A stretch of 24,662 nucleotides of DNA, from the NCBI GenBank assembly GCA_018398765.1, contig JAHBMJ010001925.1:1-24662 (forward strand), given 5' to 3'. The notes beneath the pieces are model-generated. The model had not been told where the DNA came from, did not search any database, and saw nothing but the letters and a program-made list of their open reading frames with translations. A program made the translations under genes and the position numbers. Shown piece by piece: positions 1 to 10,925 of the stretch (positions are counted from its first letter, which is position 1; every line of letters begins with the position of its first letter). The DNA is from Chromera velia (lineage: Eukaryota; Sar; Chromeraceae).

Positions 1-295
1 TGCGTATGTGTGTGCGTGTGTGTGGGTATATAAAGGTATGCACGCAACGCAACACAGTCTTTCCATCCTTTTCTTTCTTATAAGGCTCATGACGCTTACC
101 TCTTTCAGAAAGAATGAAGGCGTGTTGTTGCTTTCTGTGAGCCAGCTTGTCTGAGTGCGCGTTTATGTGCGTGTGCACGCGTCTGCAGTGCATGTACTCG
201 TTCTCCTTCTACCTCTCGGTCTCTCTTTCATGCCTAAGGTTTCTCTGCCGGCTTATAATCCTCCCTTTTCCCCTTTCCCCCCGGCCCGTTCCCCT

Positions 296-525
<230 letters not shown>

Positions 526-757
526 TGCGCGCACTGGCAGATCCACATGCACACAGATCTTTACTGACAGGTTACGTACACTGAAAGCCAATATAAAAAT
601 GTTGATCATTGTTTCGGCGGCATTAAAAAATTGTTATATGAGTCGAATAACTTCGTTGTCTGGTTGTTGCAGTGTTACACTGAAACAGTGCCTTCAGCTC
701 ACGGCCAATATTATGAGCGTTCTGCTCATGATTTGTATTCAGACAGTCTAGTACACA

Positions 758-758
<1 letters not shown>

Positions 759-791
<33 letters not shown>
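759..791. repeat. (TA)n microsatellite
   Basis: Sixteen or so TA units inside a strongly AT-rich stretch that runs to about 1060. I see no gene in 526-1060. Confidence 0.95.
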
Positions 792-793
<2 letters not shown>

Positions 794-944
794 ACATATT
801 AATAACATCAATTGTGATACTTGTAAAAGCTCTACACTATGTTTTATATGTTTTCAATCTTTCTGTTAAAACCTTAAGATTCATTGTAAAGAAAATATTT
901 TAAAGAGTTAAAAACTTAAAATCATACATTCAAATTTAAATATA

Positions 945-1150
945 TATATAGTTATCATAAATCAAATTTTTATATAATTCTCTTACTAACTAGGATTTAA
1001 AAAACACTTAATTACACTCTCAAACCGTTTAAAACTCTTTGTTTTAAGTTTTTAATCATTGTTTAGTACCTAGAAATGTTTGATAGATATGGTAATTTTG
1101 GAGACCGTTTTGATGTTGGAGACCGTTTGGGATAGATTTGTCTTGTTCAA
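945..1150 (-). repeat. Dispersed repeat, copy 1 (inverse of 24380-24565)
   Basis: Read on the minus strand, this segment matches the end of the window: both contain gacaaatctatccc, then two copies of acggtctccaa about 16 bases apart, then aacttaaaacaaagagtttt, then a looser AT-rich tail with gttttttaaat and agagaa. The two copies are diverged and in opposite orientation. The edge nearest the shared gacaaatc is sharp; the AT-rich edge is vague. It could be the terminal part of a transposon or a conserved 3' untranslated segment of a multicopy gene. Confidence 0.7.
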
Positions 1151-1541
1151 GGCGACCTTCCACCTGGGACGCCCTCGAGGTCGCGCCCTCAAAGGCAAGC
1201 GGAGGCAAGCGGCAGTGGAGGGAGCTCAGAGAAGGCAGCAGCAGGAAGAGCGAGGGAACCTGGAGGCCTTCTTGCTGGTTCAAGAAGATGGAGGAAGAGG
1301 AGGGCGGGTGAAGGGAACCAAGAATCTGACAGAATCCGCAAAGAGAAGAAGAGAGGAGCAGCCGACGGGGGAAGGAAGGGGCAGGCAAGCAGGGAAGGGG
1401 AAGGAGAAGTCAAAGTCTGCAGTCCGGGCGCATTCAGCCCCTGGCCGGATGTCCAATATCAGAATGCTTTTTCTTCGATTTTCTTCGGTTCTGACTCTGA
1501 ATTACAGTGATGGAGTAGCTTTAGTGCATATGGCTGGGTGA
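1150..1541 (+). other. Purine-rich open stretch, coding status unclear
   Basis: The plus strand is open through this purine-rich region and would encode a Gln/Arg/Glu/Lys-rich disordered peptide (for example RRQQQEERGN). The open frame begins inside the dispersed repeat at 945-1150 and has no recognisable domain. The complementary strand is also open, as expected from purine bias. I do not call a gene here. Confidence 0.3.
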
Positions 1542-1561
1542 CTTAAGCCAAGCGCCCTACT

Positions 1562-1930
1562 CCGATGGAACGAAAATACATGATGCGGCACCACCTAAGT
1601 AGATGCGTGTCTGTGTGTTTATCTGCACCTCAGCACACCCTTTGGTTGCTGTTTTATGCCGTTTGCTGTGTTTGATCGCTTCTAGAGATCATTGAGGATT
1701 TGTTTTGAGTAGAATTCGTATCTCAGCTTTATGTGGCGGCGCACAATTGATGCATACAGAACCATGGCGTGCTACCACCTGAATGGATGCGTGCTTGTGT
1801 GTTTATATGCTCTTTAGCACACCCTTTGGTCGCAGTTTCATGCCATTTGTTCTGTCTGATCGCTTCTGCAGATCCCACCAGGCTTGTTCGCAATAAAAAC
1901 ACCCCAGACATATGTGGCGGCGCACAATAG
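1562..1930 (+). repeat. Tandem duplication, period about 184 bp
   Basis: Two diverged head-to-tail copies. Landmarks repeat in order: ccacct(a/g)a at 1591 and 1775, agcacaccctttggt, gatcgcttct, and gtggcggcgcacaat at 1733 and 1913. The spacing of landmarks is 180-184 bases. No coding sense is preserved across the copies. Confidence 0.85.
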
Positions 1931-2500
1931 GCCTCCGTTCAACCCTTTTAGGCCTGCCCCGACCGGGTCATGAAAGGTATGGTCCCAGCAACCAAGGAAT
2001 CTTAGTTTGGGTCCAAACAAACTCAGAAACACCCATTAGTTCCGGCATGCCACACCGGGGTGGGCCCACCAAAAATCTGAATTTTTTCTGAAACAGTGAT
2101 CCCATAGGAAAAAGTGTAGACAAAGTGCCTGCCAGGGTGCCGGGATGCGGTAAACCTGCTGGTTAGTTCAGGGCCGGGAACTTCAAGCCGGAGGCAGAAC
2201 ATGATCTCTGTCTCAATGTTAACGAATTAAAGCTAGAAACAATTTAAAGAAGAAACAATTGGAAGAAAATGCCTCTTTTGTTTCATCAATAGCATGAAAT
2301 GATTGTTATATCACCATGATAATATGCATCTGAGTTGCATTTTAATTTCTTGACGTAAAGTCGATGCACTACGAAAGTTTTAATGTAACTCCTTGCATGG
2401 TCAAGATACTGATGGGTCTCTAATGGTCTCCAGAGCTTGGACAAAACAAATGTGTTCCCAAATAACCTTATCAATTAACTAGCTTTCCTCATGTGTGCAG
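1931..2500. other. Non-coding stretch, no gene seen
   Basis: I see no supportable gene. A perfect 12-base palindrome (ggtgggcccacc) lies at 2060-2071. The last bases (cctcatgtgtgcag) look like a splice acceptor for the exon at 2501. Confidence 0.5.
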
Positions 2501-2810
2501 AAAGAGTATAAGCTCTTCAACGTGAGGTACAGACGAAATTTTGAGCCCCACAGGATGCCCCACACAGTCTGCATGGAGAAGGAGCACCGCTGCGCATCGA
2601 TTGCGAGTGTGCAGGAGGAGCGTTTCCGAGAGGTCAGACAGATCTCCACTGCATTTGATTTAATTGTCTCTCCTATCTTCGAGAAGCATTCGTCAGCTTC
2701 CTTCCTTCCCTCCCTCCCTTCCTTTCTCCCTTCGTTCCTTCCCTCTTTCTTTTTCTTCCTTTCTTCCTTGCTTCCTCCCTTCCTTTCTTCCTTTCTTCCT
2801 TTCTTCTTTC

Positions 2811-2847
<37 letters not shown>

Positions 2848-3849
2848 TTCCTTCCTTCATTCCTTCCTTCCTTCCCTTCCCTTCCCTTCCCTTCTTCCTT
2901 CCTTTCCTTTCTTTCCTTTCCCTCCCCTCTCCCCCCCTTCTCCTTCCTTCCTTCCTTCCTTTCTTCCTTCTTTCCTTTCCTTCCATCCTTTTCTTTTTTT
3001 TTTTTTCTCTCTCTCCCTCTCCCTCTCCCTCTCCCTCTTTCCCTCTCTTAGGCTATGCATCGATAGGCTCTACATGCCTCTGCCTGCTGGTCTGCCTGCG
3101 TTCGTATCCTTTTGTATATGTGTGAGCCTGTATGACAGAAGCTCTTTACAAAGCAAGTTCGATGACTCTCACATAAAACTAGTACACCATGGTTTGCATG
3201 GAGGAAGCCCTTTGTGATGAAAGTTCTGTGTCTGCTTTAACTTTCTTTATGTTACTCTCAGATACTCCCCATCTCTGTTTCTTGTTTTGTGTCTCTGAGA
3301 CGTTTGACTGAAGATCTCACAGAAGGTGCAGACAAGACGGGAAGCTGCAGCTGAGTAGCGAGAGAAGCTCTCAAATACCAGGAAGGAGCAGCTTCTTACC
3401 CGCAAGGGAGCCATGCAGGGGGACAAAAAGAAGGTTGGCCCTTTTCTTTTGATCCTTGACTTAAATTGATTGCAATAATTATTGAAATATCGGCAAAGAC
3501 CAGGAGAAATCAAGGCAGTTTAATTGAAGAACCTGGCAGTGTACAGGAATTAAACTTCGTTCCTTGACTGTCCTCTTTCTGTGAACAGCAGATTGCCAGA
3601 CAGTGACATCTTAGCTTGCCAACGCAGTAGCTGCATGCTGGCATGATTTTCTTTGATGGAAATGCATTGCTTTTTTCCAATTGAGGTTTCTCTTTTTTTT
3701 TACCCCTGTCCTGCCCGTTGTATGAAATGCAGCGATTGGCAGAGATTCGACAGATCCGCATACACCTCACGGAGGACAATCGAGGGAAGGTGAAGGCAGC
3801 ACAGGCAGCAGCCAGTGTGAGGAGGGAGGGAATGGCACCTCGAATCTGA
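2501..3849 (+). CDS. Unrecognised multi-exon gene, 3' part (three exon-like segments)
   Basis: Three segments read as phase-0 exons. Exon a is 2501-2632 (44 codons), after acceptor tgtgcag and before donor gtcaga; it contains YKLFNVRYRRNFEPHRMPHT. Exon b ends at 3433 before gttggc and starts at 3332 (after ggtgcag) or at 3359 (after gagtag). Exon c is 3733-3849, after aatgcag, and ends in TGA after MAPRI. The joined peptide would be a charged, helix-forming sequence rich in Arg, Glu, Lys and Ala, suggesting a coiled coil. With the first choice of exon b start, an in-frame TAG falls at 3356-3358; the second choice, 27 bases later and in the same phase, removes it. Upstream exons are not identified; the Met codon at 2555 is an alternative start. 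I do not recognise the family. The acceptors resemble those of the confirmed genes in this window, which is the main support. Confidence 0.42.
2697..3049. repeat. Pyrimidine-rich (CCTT/CTTT/CCCTCT)n tract
   Basis: About 350 bases of almost uninterrupted C and T on the plus strand, built from CTTC, CTTT, CCCTT and CTCTCC units, with a run of about 15 T near 2995-3008. It lies inside the proposed intron 2633-3331. Open frames across it on both strands are compositional artefacts. Confidence 0.95.
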
Positions 3850-4893
3850 AGGTGAAGAAGTCCTCAAAAAGCATAAGAAGGGGGAGAGAGAGCAGAGGGG
3901 CGGGCTACACGGAGTTTCCCTGTCTCTGCACTTTGCCGTCCTTCTCCACACACAGAGACATGCTGATGCAAGCAGATCGACGTTTGCGCTGATTGCATGT
4001 CTGAGTGTATCAGTAAAGCCTTGGCGGCAGGAGGCAGGAATGCGTGCATGAACGACCGATCAATGAATTGACGGGGGTCAATCCGGATTTTCTGGAAGAA
4101 GTGAAGGAGAGAGCCCCTCCGATTTTCCTCTCTGTCTCTGTCTGTCATGTTCTGTGTTGTTCGTCGGACGAACAACTTAATGAGTGAATGAATGCACGCA
4201 TGTGCACTCTCTGTCGCCTTGTCTGCACTTCTTCTTTTTTCCTCTCATAGAATCCATGCCTGGCTATGTTCAATGGCATGCACGTACACATGGTTCAGAA
4301 TCCGCGCGTGTGCCGATTCATCTTTACTTGATCAAGAAGAGAAGAGAAGAAGCGAGGAAAGATGGGTCCTGTGAGTTTTACTCAACACACCAACAGATGA
4401 ATTGAAGGAGGGACACAAGTGTATGCGCATACCATTTGAAGTTCGTCCGTTGGAGGTATGTGTAGCTTGATAGGGGAGGGGAGACAGGCAGGGTGGGGTG
4501 TATAAAAAAAAAAGAGATGAACAAGGTAAGACACGCACACATTTATTGTTTGTCGATACAGCAGGATGGGTGTTGGGGGTCTGTTTGTTTCTCTCTTTGT
4601 TCGTTTCTTTATGTGTATGCCTGTCTGTCTGTGTGTCTCTTCGTATATGTATAGATCAACATATCCGTCTGTTTGCCCATGCACTTCGTGTTTACGCCTG
4701 CACAGGTCTGCAGTGCAATGCCATGCATGTCTCTCGCCATGTTGGTCCATACATGTTGTCTTAATTCATGACTGCTACCAAAAGGAGCCGTCGAAGGATG
4801 CATGGAAGGGAAGTAGCCACAGGCCGGGTCCATTCACGGCTGAAGGAAAGCGGGAGGGACGGACGGTGCATGGCCCTTATGACCGTCCGTTCT
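3850..4893. other. Intergenic stretch, no gene supported
   Basis: Several short open frames exist on both strands but none has a recognisable domain, plausible splice context or protein-like composition. The only distinct structure I see is the palindrome at 4156-4176. The 3' untranslated region of the preceding gene probably occupies the first part. Confidence 0.5.
4156..4176. repeat. Perfect 21-nt inverted repeat (10-bp arms, 1-nt centre)
   Basis: gttgttcgtc-g-gacgaacaac: two 10-base arms are exact reverse complements around a single G. Its function is unknown; a dimeric protein-binding site is one possibility. Confidence 0.9.
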
Positions 4894-5243
4894 TCCATCC
4901 ACATACCTTCATGTCTTGTGTCGGGCAGCGTATACTGCCTGTTTCATCCAATCACTCACACACCTTCATGTCTTATGTTAGGTAGCATATGCTGCCCTTT
5001 TTATCCAATCATTTACACACTTTTATGTCTTGTGTCAGTCAGCGTATACTGCGGTCTTTCTCATCTCATCCTATCACTCAGACATCTTCATGTCTTGTGT
5101 TAGGTAGCGTATGCTGCCTTTCTCATCCATTATCATTCACACACCTTCATGTCTTATGTTAGGTAGCGTATGCTGCCTTTCTCATCCTATCATTCACACA
5201 CCTTCATATCTTGTGTCAGGCAGCGTATGCTGCCTTTCTCATC
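4894..5243 (+). repeat. Minisatellite, six units of about 56-66 bp, each with an inverted-repeat core
   Basis: The phrase cttcatgtcttgtgt (with variants) starts units at about 4907, 4963, 5020, 5086, 5145 and 5202. Every unit contains a core close to ggcagcgtatgctgcc, two 6-base arms around a 4-base centre (variants have T for C in the left arm or A for G in the right), followed by tttctcatcc and a cac-rich spacer. Unit 4 starts 66 bases after unit 3; other spacings are 56-59. Confidence 0.93.
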
Positions 5244-5716
5244 AGGGAGAAGGTAGAGGGGCATAATTAAAAGAAAAGACCGGATCAAAAGATGGACGAG
5301 CGGGGGCAATTAACTTTCCTGCCTATCTATGGAAAAAGGGGAGACAGACAGAAAACAGGCTGTCTCTTCAGTGAGTGTGCAGAAGTAAAGAACTGCACAG
5401 TATTAATGGAATGTATGCATATGCATGATTAGAATCATTAGTAATCGGCATACACAAAAAAACGTTAAATTTTGCATAAATCCATGTACGCAAGCTGCAC
5501 AAACATATGATAGAGTAAACCGCAGCTAGAGAACTGATGATTAGCATTGATTGCATATCACACTGAGACTGTCACTGAGTCCGAGTCGATGTATATACTT
5601 AGCATACATATCATAATGTCGACGTGTACTAGGACGTCTAGTAGGATGTGCACCTGTAACAGTTTTTGTATACATGGATCGATGATTTTTATTATTCATC
5701 AGATTATTGCAGCGTA

Positions 5717-5747
<31 letters not shown>

Positions 5748-6415
5748 ATATATATATATATATATATATCATATACGCACAGTAATGTACTACTATACTA
5801 AGTACAATAATCGTGATTGCTTCAAATCAATAATTATAAAAGTATTAAAAACTTTTATGCATCTATTAGTATTTAGATTAGTATGTACTACAGCTGTACC
5901 GTATGAAAATATCAACCGCACTGAATTTTTATCTATAGGACTATCATTCCAACTATGACTATGACGCGCGGCATACGTCATCGTCATCAATTTCTAGAAC
6001 TAGCTGGATGAATGAATGAATGAAGTTGGCTTTACTAGAGTGGAGCCGTGTTCCCAGCAGCCCATGTTTATGCAAGAGATCGTCAATCACTCAACTCTAG
6101 AGATAAAGCTAAGCGCGAGATCCCCTAAAGTGCTCGCTTAGTAAGCTTACGAGCAGCATACGCATTGGAGGTGGCAATAGAAGACTCGAACAGAAGAAGA
6201 AAAGGTTGCGTTCACACAGAAATAGGCGTGTACAGTGAGTAACAAAGATCGCAAACGGCTCTGCATGCTTCATATGGATCGACTTGTAAAGCCAAAAGCA
6301 GCATCTTCCTCGCTTCTGTTTCGGCTGTATCTGATCCCTCAATTCCTTCTCTCTGAATCCTTTGCTTCACTTTCTTTCCCTCTACCACTTTGTTTAGTTT
6401 ATTTTTTGCTTCTAC
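5244..6415. other. AT-rich intergenic stretch with (TA)n and (TGAA)n tracts
   Basis: It holds two blocks of (TA)n at 5717-5769 and a (TGAA)4 tract at about 6008-6023. On the minus strand, 6215-6415 stays open in the frame of the LINE at 6416-8318, so part of it may be LINE 3' sequence. I see no independent gene. Confidence 0.6.
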
Positions 6416-8309
6416 CTAATTGGAGCATACTGAAAGCCGGTGCCAGAGATCATCAATTTTTCTTCCATTTGAACAACCCTCTGCCAGACAAAACACCTCT
6501 CCCGGAGAGTTGGCCCCCCCCGTCAAACCCTTCCGATTTAGTATCAATGCCCTTAGGAGTGGCTCAATCTTCTCATATAAGGCACTTTTTGGCAGACAGG
6601 ACATCCATACCTTGGGGCCATTCTTTGAAGATAAAAGAAATAGAGAAGAACGTGAAGAAGACGGAAGAGCTCTCTGTAGTCCTGATAAAGAGGCAAACAA
6701 GGGGAAGTTGTCCCTTTCTTCCCTGTCTCCCCTTTTCATGTATTTCTTTCCCCAGGCATCCTTAATTTTGGCAGAAACAAACAAATTCCCGTTCGGGGCC
6801 CGTCTTTCTAAGCTTCGGACAGAGAGAGACGTCAAAAAGTCAAGGCCTGCCCATCTGAACAGAACATTGACGGCTTGTCTTTGCTTCTGCCCCACTGGTC
6901 CCTTCCATGAATTCAAAAGAGCCTGAGGAATACAGAGATACGAACGGCTAACTGCAATCTAGAATGAAGCAAAACGAGCACACAAGAGCGCGCGAGCAGA
7001 CATTAAATTAACAGACAAAAGAGAGGGTACATGCAAACTCCTGACCGGAAGTCGGACCACCCATCGAACAAACCGGAGCTGCAAGTTATCAATCGCCTCC
7101 CAGTCTCCCTGTCTTATCGGAAAGCACTCCAGGCTATAGAGTGCCACCGGCTCCCAGCACGCCATCAGCAGCTGCATCTTTCCCCCGAGAGGCAACCTAG
7201 ACAGACTCGCAGCCAGACCAATCACCGCCCCTATTGCACGCTCTACACTGTGTAGGCGTGCTTCAATTGACCGAGTCAAATCCCCTCCCTCAAACAGAAG
7301 GCAACCCAAATATTTGTACTGATCACACCAGTCTACTTCCTTCCTTTGGTACAAAATCATGCCGTTACTGTGTGTAACAGTCCTCGCGGTCTTCATAAAG
7401 GTGCAGGACCTTGGTTTTCTTTAGATTGACATTCAACCCCCACTTTCTGCAATACCCCTCCAGGGCATCGAATTTTGCTTGGAGGTCGGCTGCTGAGTGT
7501 GCAAACAAGACAAGATCATCAGCATAGCCTATACTTCCCAAACTGGCCCCAGCAAGGTGAACTCCCTCCGTTTCCTTTCCATCTCCCCGTTTTCCTTTCT
7601 GAATCTTATCATGCAGGTCATTAATGAATAATAGAAAAAGCGACGGGGACAACGTATCACTTTGCTTAACCCCTGCTCCCTCCGGGAATAGAGCCGAGTC
7701 CCCATCGACTCTCACTTTCACGTCTCTATACATTAATGCAATCATCAACAGATCTCTCTTCTCTATTCCCTCAGCCTGCAGCTTTGCCAGAAGCTTCAGC
7801 CGAGGGATGGAGTCAAACGCCTTTGAGAAGTTGACAAATCCGCCTAGGAGCCCCTTCTTGCCTCTTCTGCATTCCTGTACCAAGCCTACTACTGTTCCGA
7901 TCCCCTCTCTTGTACCCACCCCTTTCTTAAACCCGATCTGTCTGTCGTTAAAACGAGCTTGCTGACGGATTCTATCATCCATAAGGAGATCAAAGAGCTT
8001 TGCAAGGGGGTTAACGACATGGACTAGACACCAGTCATTCGGCTGTGGTGAAGGGGGACCTTTCGGGACGGGTACGATTCTCAACAAATTCTAGTTATCA
8101 GGCCAACATGCATATGCATGCATTAAATTAAAGAAAACAAACAAAAAGAAGCAAGAGATGGGAGAGTGACAAAAGCAAAGGTCAAGTTGTTGAGGAGAAA
8201 TGCTATCGAGCCCTGCCGCTTTCTTTCTATCCATTCCTTTCAGACGATCAGTCACCTGCTTATACGAGCAAATGAATTGCTTCGATACTTCTAACGTTAG
8301 CCAGCTCAT
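6416..8309 (-). pseudogene. LINE ORF2-like reverse transcriptase, degenerate
   Basis: RT landmarks occur in order on the minus strand: KKAAGLDSISPQQL (8309 side), IVPVPKG, IGFKKGVGTREG, FVNFSKAFDSI (motif A), GVKQSDTLSPSLF (motif B), GYADDLVLFA (motif C), NLKKTKVLHL, KYLGCLLF, then a tail with a Cys-x4-Cys and His-x4-Cys cluster (FCLAEGC ... DLWHRLSVC). From knowledge of non-LTR RTs, the first Asp of motif A is catalytic; here it is Asn. The usual Gly and Pro of motif B (QGDPLSP type) are Ser and Thr. YADD is intact. The frame has TAG at 8091-8093, 6959-6961 and 6416-6418 and one shift (one extra base in reading direction) between about 7396 and 7365, where the RT frame meets TAA. The copy should be catalytically dead. 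Reading stays open for 67 more codons after the TAG at 6416, so the true protein end may be at 6212. Confidence 0.87.
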
Positions 8310-8318
8310 ACTTCTTTA
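6416..8318 (-). mobile_element. Non-LTR retrotransposon (LINE), 5'-truncated and inactive
   Basis: The segment encodes a LINE-type reverse transcriptase followed by a C-terminal region with a Cys/His cluster, all on the minus strand. The left part of the RT domain and any endonuclease are missing: an in-frame TAA at 8316-8318 precedes the first recognisable RT segment. A (TTCA)n tract on the minus strand at 6008-6023 could be the 3' tail of the element, but I cannot prove that the interval 6024-6415 belongs to it. No clear target-site duplication was found. Neighbouring AT-rich repeats suggest insertion into a repeat-dense region. Confidence 0.85.
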
Positions 8319-9222
8319 CGTATAGTATATAATTAATATCAGCAATGACTCAGCATAAAAGTTGATGATAATAAAACTCAATCAAAATATATAGTAACTT
8401 TTGAATTAGGATTATATATAGGATTTAATAGGATTGAGATTTATGTCCAAAGGATTGGCAAAGTATTAATTATTAATTGATTACTTTAGTAATTGCATAA
8501 TTTTGAATTAAATGTTTTGTTTATGAAAAATAATGATATCTAAATCAAATTAAATTTAAAAATGACTGAGTGATTATGACTTGGACAGTGTGTAACTTGA
8601 ATTTAAAATAATATAATATATTAATGGAAATCCAATCAAATCTGACTGTATTCTATTCTGCAGAATTTTGATGGCAAAGCTAGTAGGCTAGTAGTAGCAA
8701 AGCATACTTGACTGCGCATTTGACCTCAAATAAATTTAAATACGTTAACAATGATTGCCCTATTAAATTGGGGTATATTAAAATGGGGGAAATGGGGCCC
8801 CATGCATTTCACCCCAATTTCCTAAAATGGGCTAATATTTTTTGGGGGTTAATTCTGTCATATAAAGCTGAAATTAGGCTCATAAAAACCGTCTCACGTT
8901 GTTCTACTCATTTCAAATGCTTTTAAAGCCATTCATAATATTTTTCACATAAAAAAATAAATGGGAGAAATGGAGACCATTATGGAGTAAAATGGAGTAA
9001 CCCAAATTTAAAGTTAAATTTCTGATACCCCATTTTTACTGGCATTTTACCCTATTTTTATACCCCATCTTACCCCATTTCCCCAAATGGACTAATATTT
9101 TTAAGGAGGTTGATGATTGTGTCATATGAAGCTCAAATTAGGCTTATAAAAACCGTCTAACGTTGTTCTACTCCGAGTCATTTCAAATACTTTAAAAGTC
9201 ATTCACTATTTTTTTTACATAT
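8319..9222. repeat. AT-rich stretch with diverged direct repeats (8824-8956 and 9085-9222)
   Basis: The first 400 bases are AT-rich without visible features. A repeat unit beginning aaatgg(g/a)ctaatattttt and running through aaaaccgtct(c/a)acgttgttctactc to a poly-T/acat end occurs twice, 261 bases apart. Between and before the copies are ATGGGG/CCCCAT motifs (ggggccccatgcatttcacccc). The same CCCCAATTT vocabulary returns at 14670-15030 in the other orientation. I see no coding region. Confidence 0.75.
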
Positions 9223-9544
9223 AGTAAGAAGTTAGCTAGAGATGATTATGATGAGGATAGAGGGAGGTATGAAGGAGATGGTTAGAGAGAGCCACACATC
9301 GAGATTCCGAAAAGAGTGTCTAGCAAAGAGCACTCCAATCTATTCAATGGTTATTCTCTCACTTCATTGACTGACTTCCATGCATGCAGTCACTCCATGT
9401 ATTTCACACTGGCATGCATTCACACATGCATGCATGCACATGCATCGCCCTTGACGGTTAACCATCCGTCTACGCGGCGTAGCGCTCCCACGCTCATGCA
9501 GGCATCGACTCATATCTCACTATGCACTGCAAGTCTTTACTCAC
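9223..9544 (-). repeat. Left long direct repeat (3' LTR candidate)
   Basis: This is the uninterrupted copy of the repeat, about 322 bases. It contains many ATGCATGC units and a 13-base palindrome, ctacgc-g-gcgtag (about 9471-9483), which is the site interrupted by an insertion in the right copy. Confidence 0.8.
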
Positions 9545-10394
9545 CCCCTCATGAGATGATGTCTGCATATACGTCTTCCCCGTTCATGCAACCCCCTGTG
9601 CTACCATCACTGAATGAGTGGTGCAGCACCGTTTAGGTTTGTTCTTCTGAACGTGACACGGTCCCTTTCCTTTCCCAGGCACGACATTATGCCAAGCTAC
9701 AACTTACCCCCTCATGATGCGAGCCTGTTTCCGAACATTCAAGTTCGCGTACACACATCTGACTCTTTTCTCTTATCGTCTGTCTAGCTTTCTGTGACAA
9801 ATCGATCATGCATGCGAGGTTCTCAATCGAAAGCTCATTCATCGATCGACTCGCTCTGTCCTGTCTCCGGCCATCTCAGATTTAGACAGCAAAGGACATC
9901 ACCTGCCTTGCAAGCTCTATTTGAGCGTGTCTGCAAAGCCATGCATTCTTTCTTCTTGCATGTTAACAGCAAAGACATGCATTCTTTCCCCGTCTGTCCT
10001 TCCTCGCCAGACTTATGACTGATATGACTGCAGATCCAGTGCAATGTCTATTGCACTCTGCAATCATTTACCTTGTCCTTTATCAGCATCCCTTCATGCC
10101 TTTCCTCCCCCAGTAAGACTGCCCGCTGCATAAAGACTGATTGCGTTTCTGCACAGACGTTTGACTGATTCTCGGCAATCCATGCAACGGCACAAATCCA
10201 CTCCCGATTCACACAGTGCCTGACACATAATGAATCAAATGGCTTTCTTTCTCCACACATGCCCCTATGCATCCCAGCAAGGCATTCCCATGTGGTCCCA
10301 CTTCCCCGATGTCAGTGACTGATCTTTCTGTCACATCATCTGTTGCTGCGGAGGGTACCAGTCCAATGAGAGGACTGGATCAACCAACAGAGAC
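9545..10394. other. Internal region of the LTR-like element, no clear ORF
   Basis: Minus-strand short open frames (10272-10048 and 10044-9835) share a frame and are separated by one TAG, but a TGA precedes them at 10312-10314 and no domain is visible. I treat this as non-coding or decayed element sequence. Confidence 0.45.
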
Positions 10395-10925
10395 TCAAAT
10401 GAAGTCTCCCCTCCCTTCTCCGACGACTCTTGCTAGCGACTCTTGACTTGGCTGTGTATCACACATGCTCACGCTTCCCACCATCACATCATTTTCGGTC
10501 GTCTCTTCACTCTGAAGTTCATCTTCCTTCTCTGGATGGGCTGCCTCACTCCTCGCATCTTTTTCTTTGCTCTGAGGCCCAGACGACATGGTTGCTTGGT
10601 GCAGACTTGCGTCTGCATCTGCTGCTTCACTGACCGCTTCAAGAACCGAAGGGTCTGCCTCTTCCTCCTCCGTCGTCTGCTCTCCTGCCCACTCCATCTT
10701 GGCATCCCGCCACCACCTGCTCACGTCCTCTCTGCTCTGACTGCCTCGCTCGATCGAAATCGAACGGCAGTCTGAATCAGATGTGCCGCGGGGCGTCTCT
10801 ACGTCGACATCTCCTCCCCTGCTGTTCTCAGCAGAATGCTCAGCCTTCCCTGCTCCCTCTCTTCCGCTCGCGTTCATGGAGACATTGAGGTTGCCGCGTG
10901 CGTTCATGCCTGATTGACTGGCCAC
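10395..10925 (-). CDS. Acidic Ser/Glu-rich ORF in the LTR-like element
   Basis: A 176-codon minus-strand frame ending in TGA. The sequence is rich in Ser, Glu, Ala and Asp (for example EEEEADPSVLEAVSEAADAD) and has no recognisable domain; it is probably disordered. It overlaps the end of the upstream ORF by 86 bases in a different frame, which could be a frameshift product of a single long protein or simply a second ORF. It has no own promoter signal that I can see. Function unknown. Confidence 0.4.
   Translation of the reverse strand: MASQSGMNARGNLNVSMNASGREGAGKAEHSAENSRGGDVDVETPRGTSDSDCRSISIERGSQSREDVSRWWRDAKMEWAGEQTTEEEEADPSVLEAVSEAADADASLHQATMSSGPQSKEKDARSEAAHPEKEDELQSEETTENDVMVGSVSMCDTQPSQESLARVVGEGRGDFI

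Noticed and set aside
2495-3217. 240-codon Phe/Ser/Pro-rich frame and its Lys/Glu/Arg complements
   Set aside because: Driven by the pyrimidine tract. Only the first 44 codons look like an exon, and they are followed by a plausible donor.
6235-6926. Plus-strand frames of 168-176 codons
   Set aside because: They are antisense to the C-terminal part of the LINE reading frame, which has recognisable RT-associated motifs.
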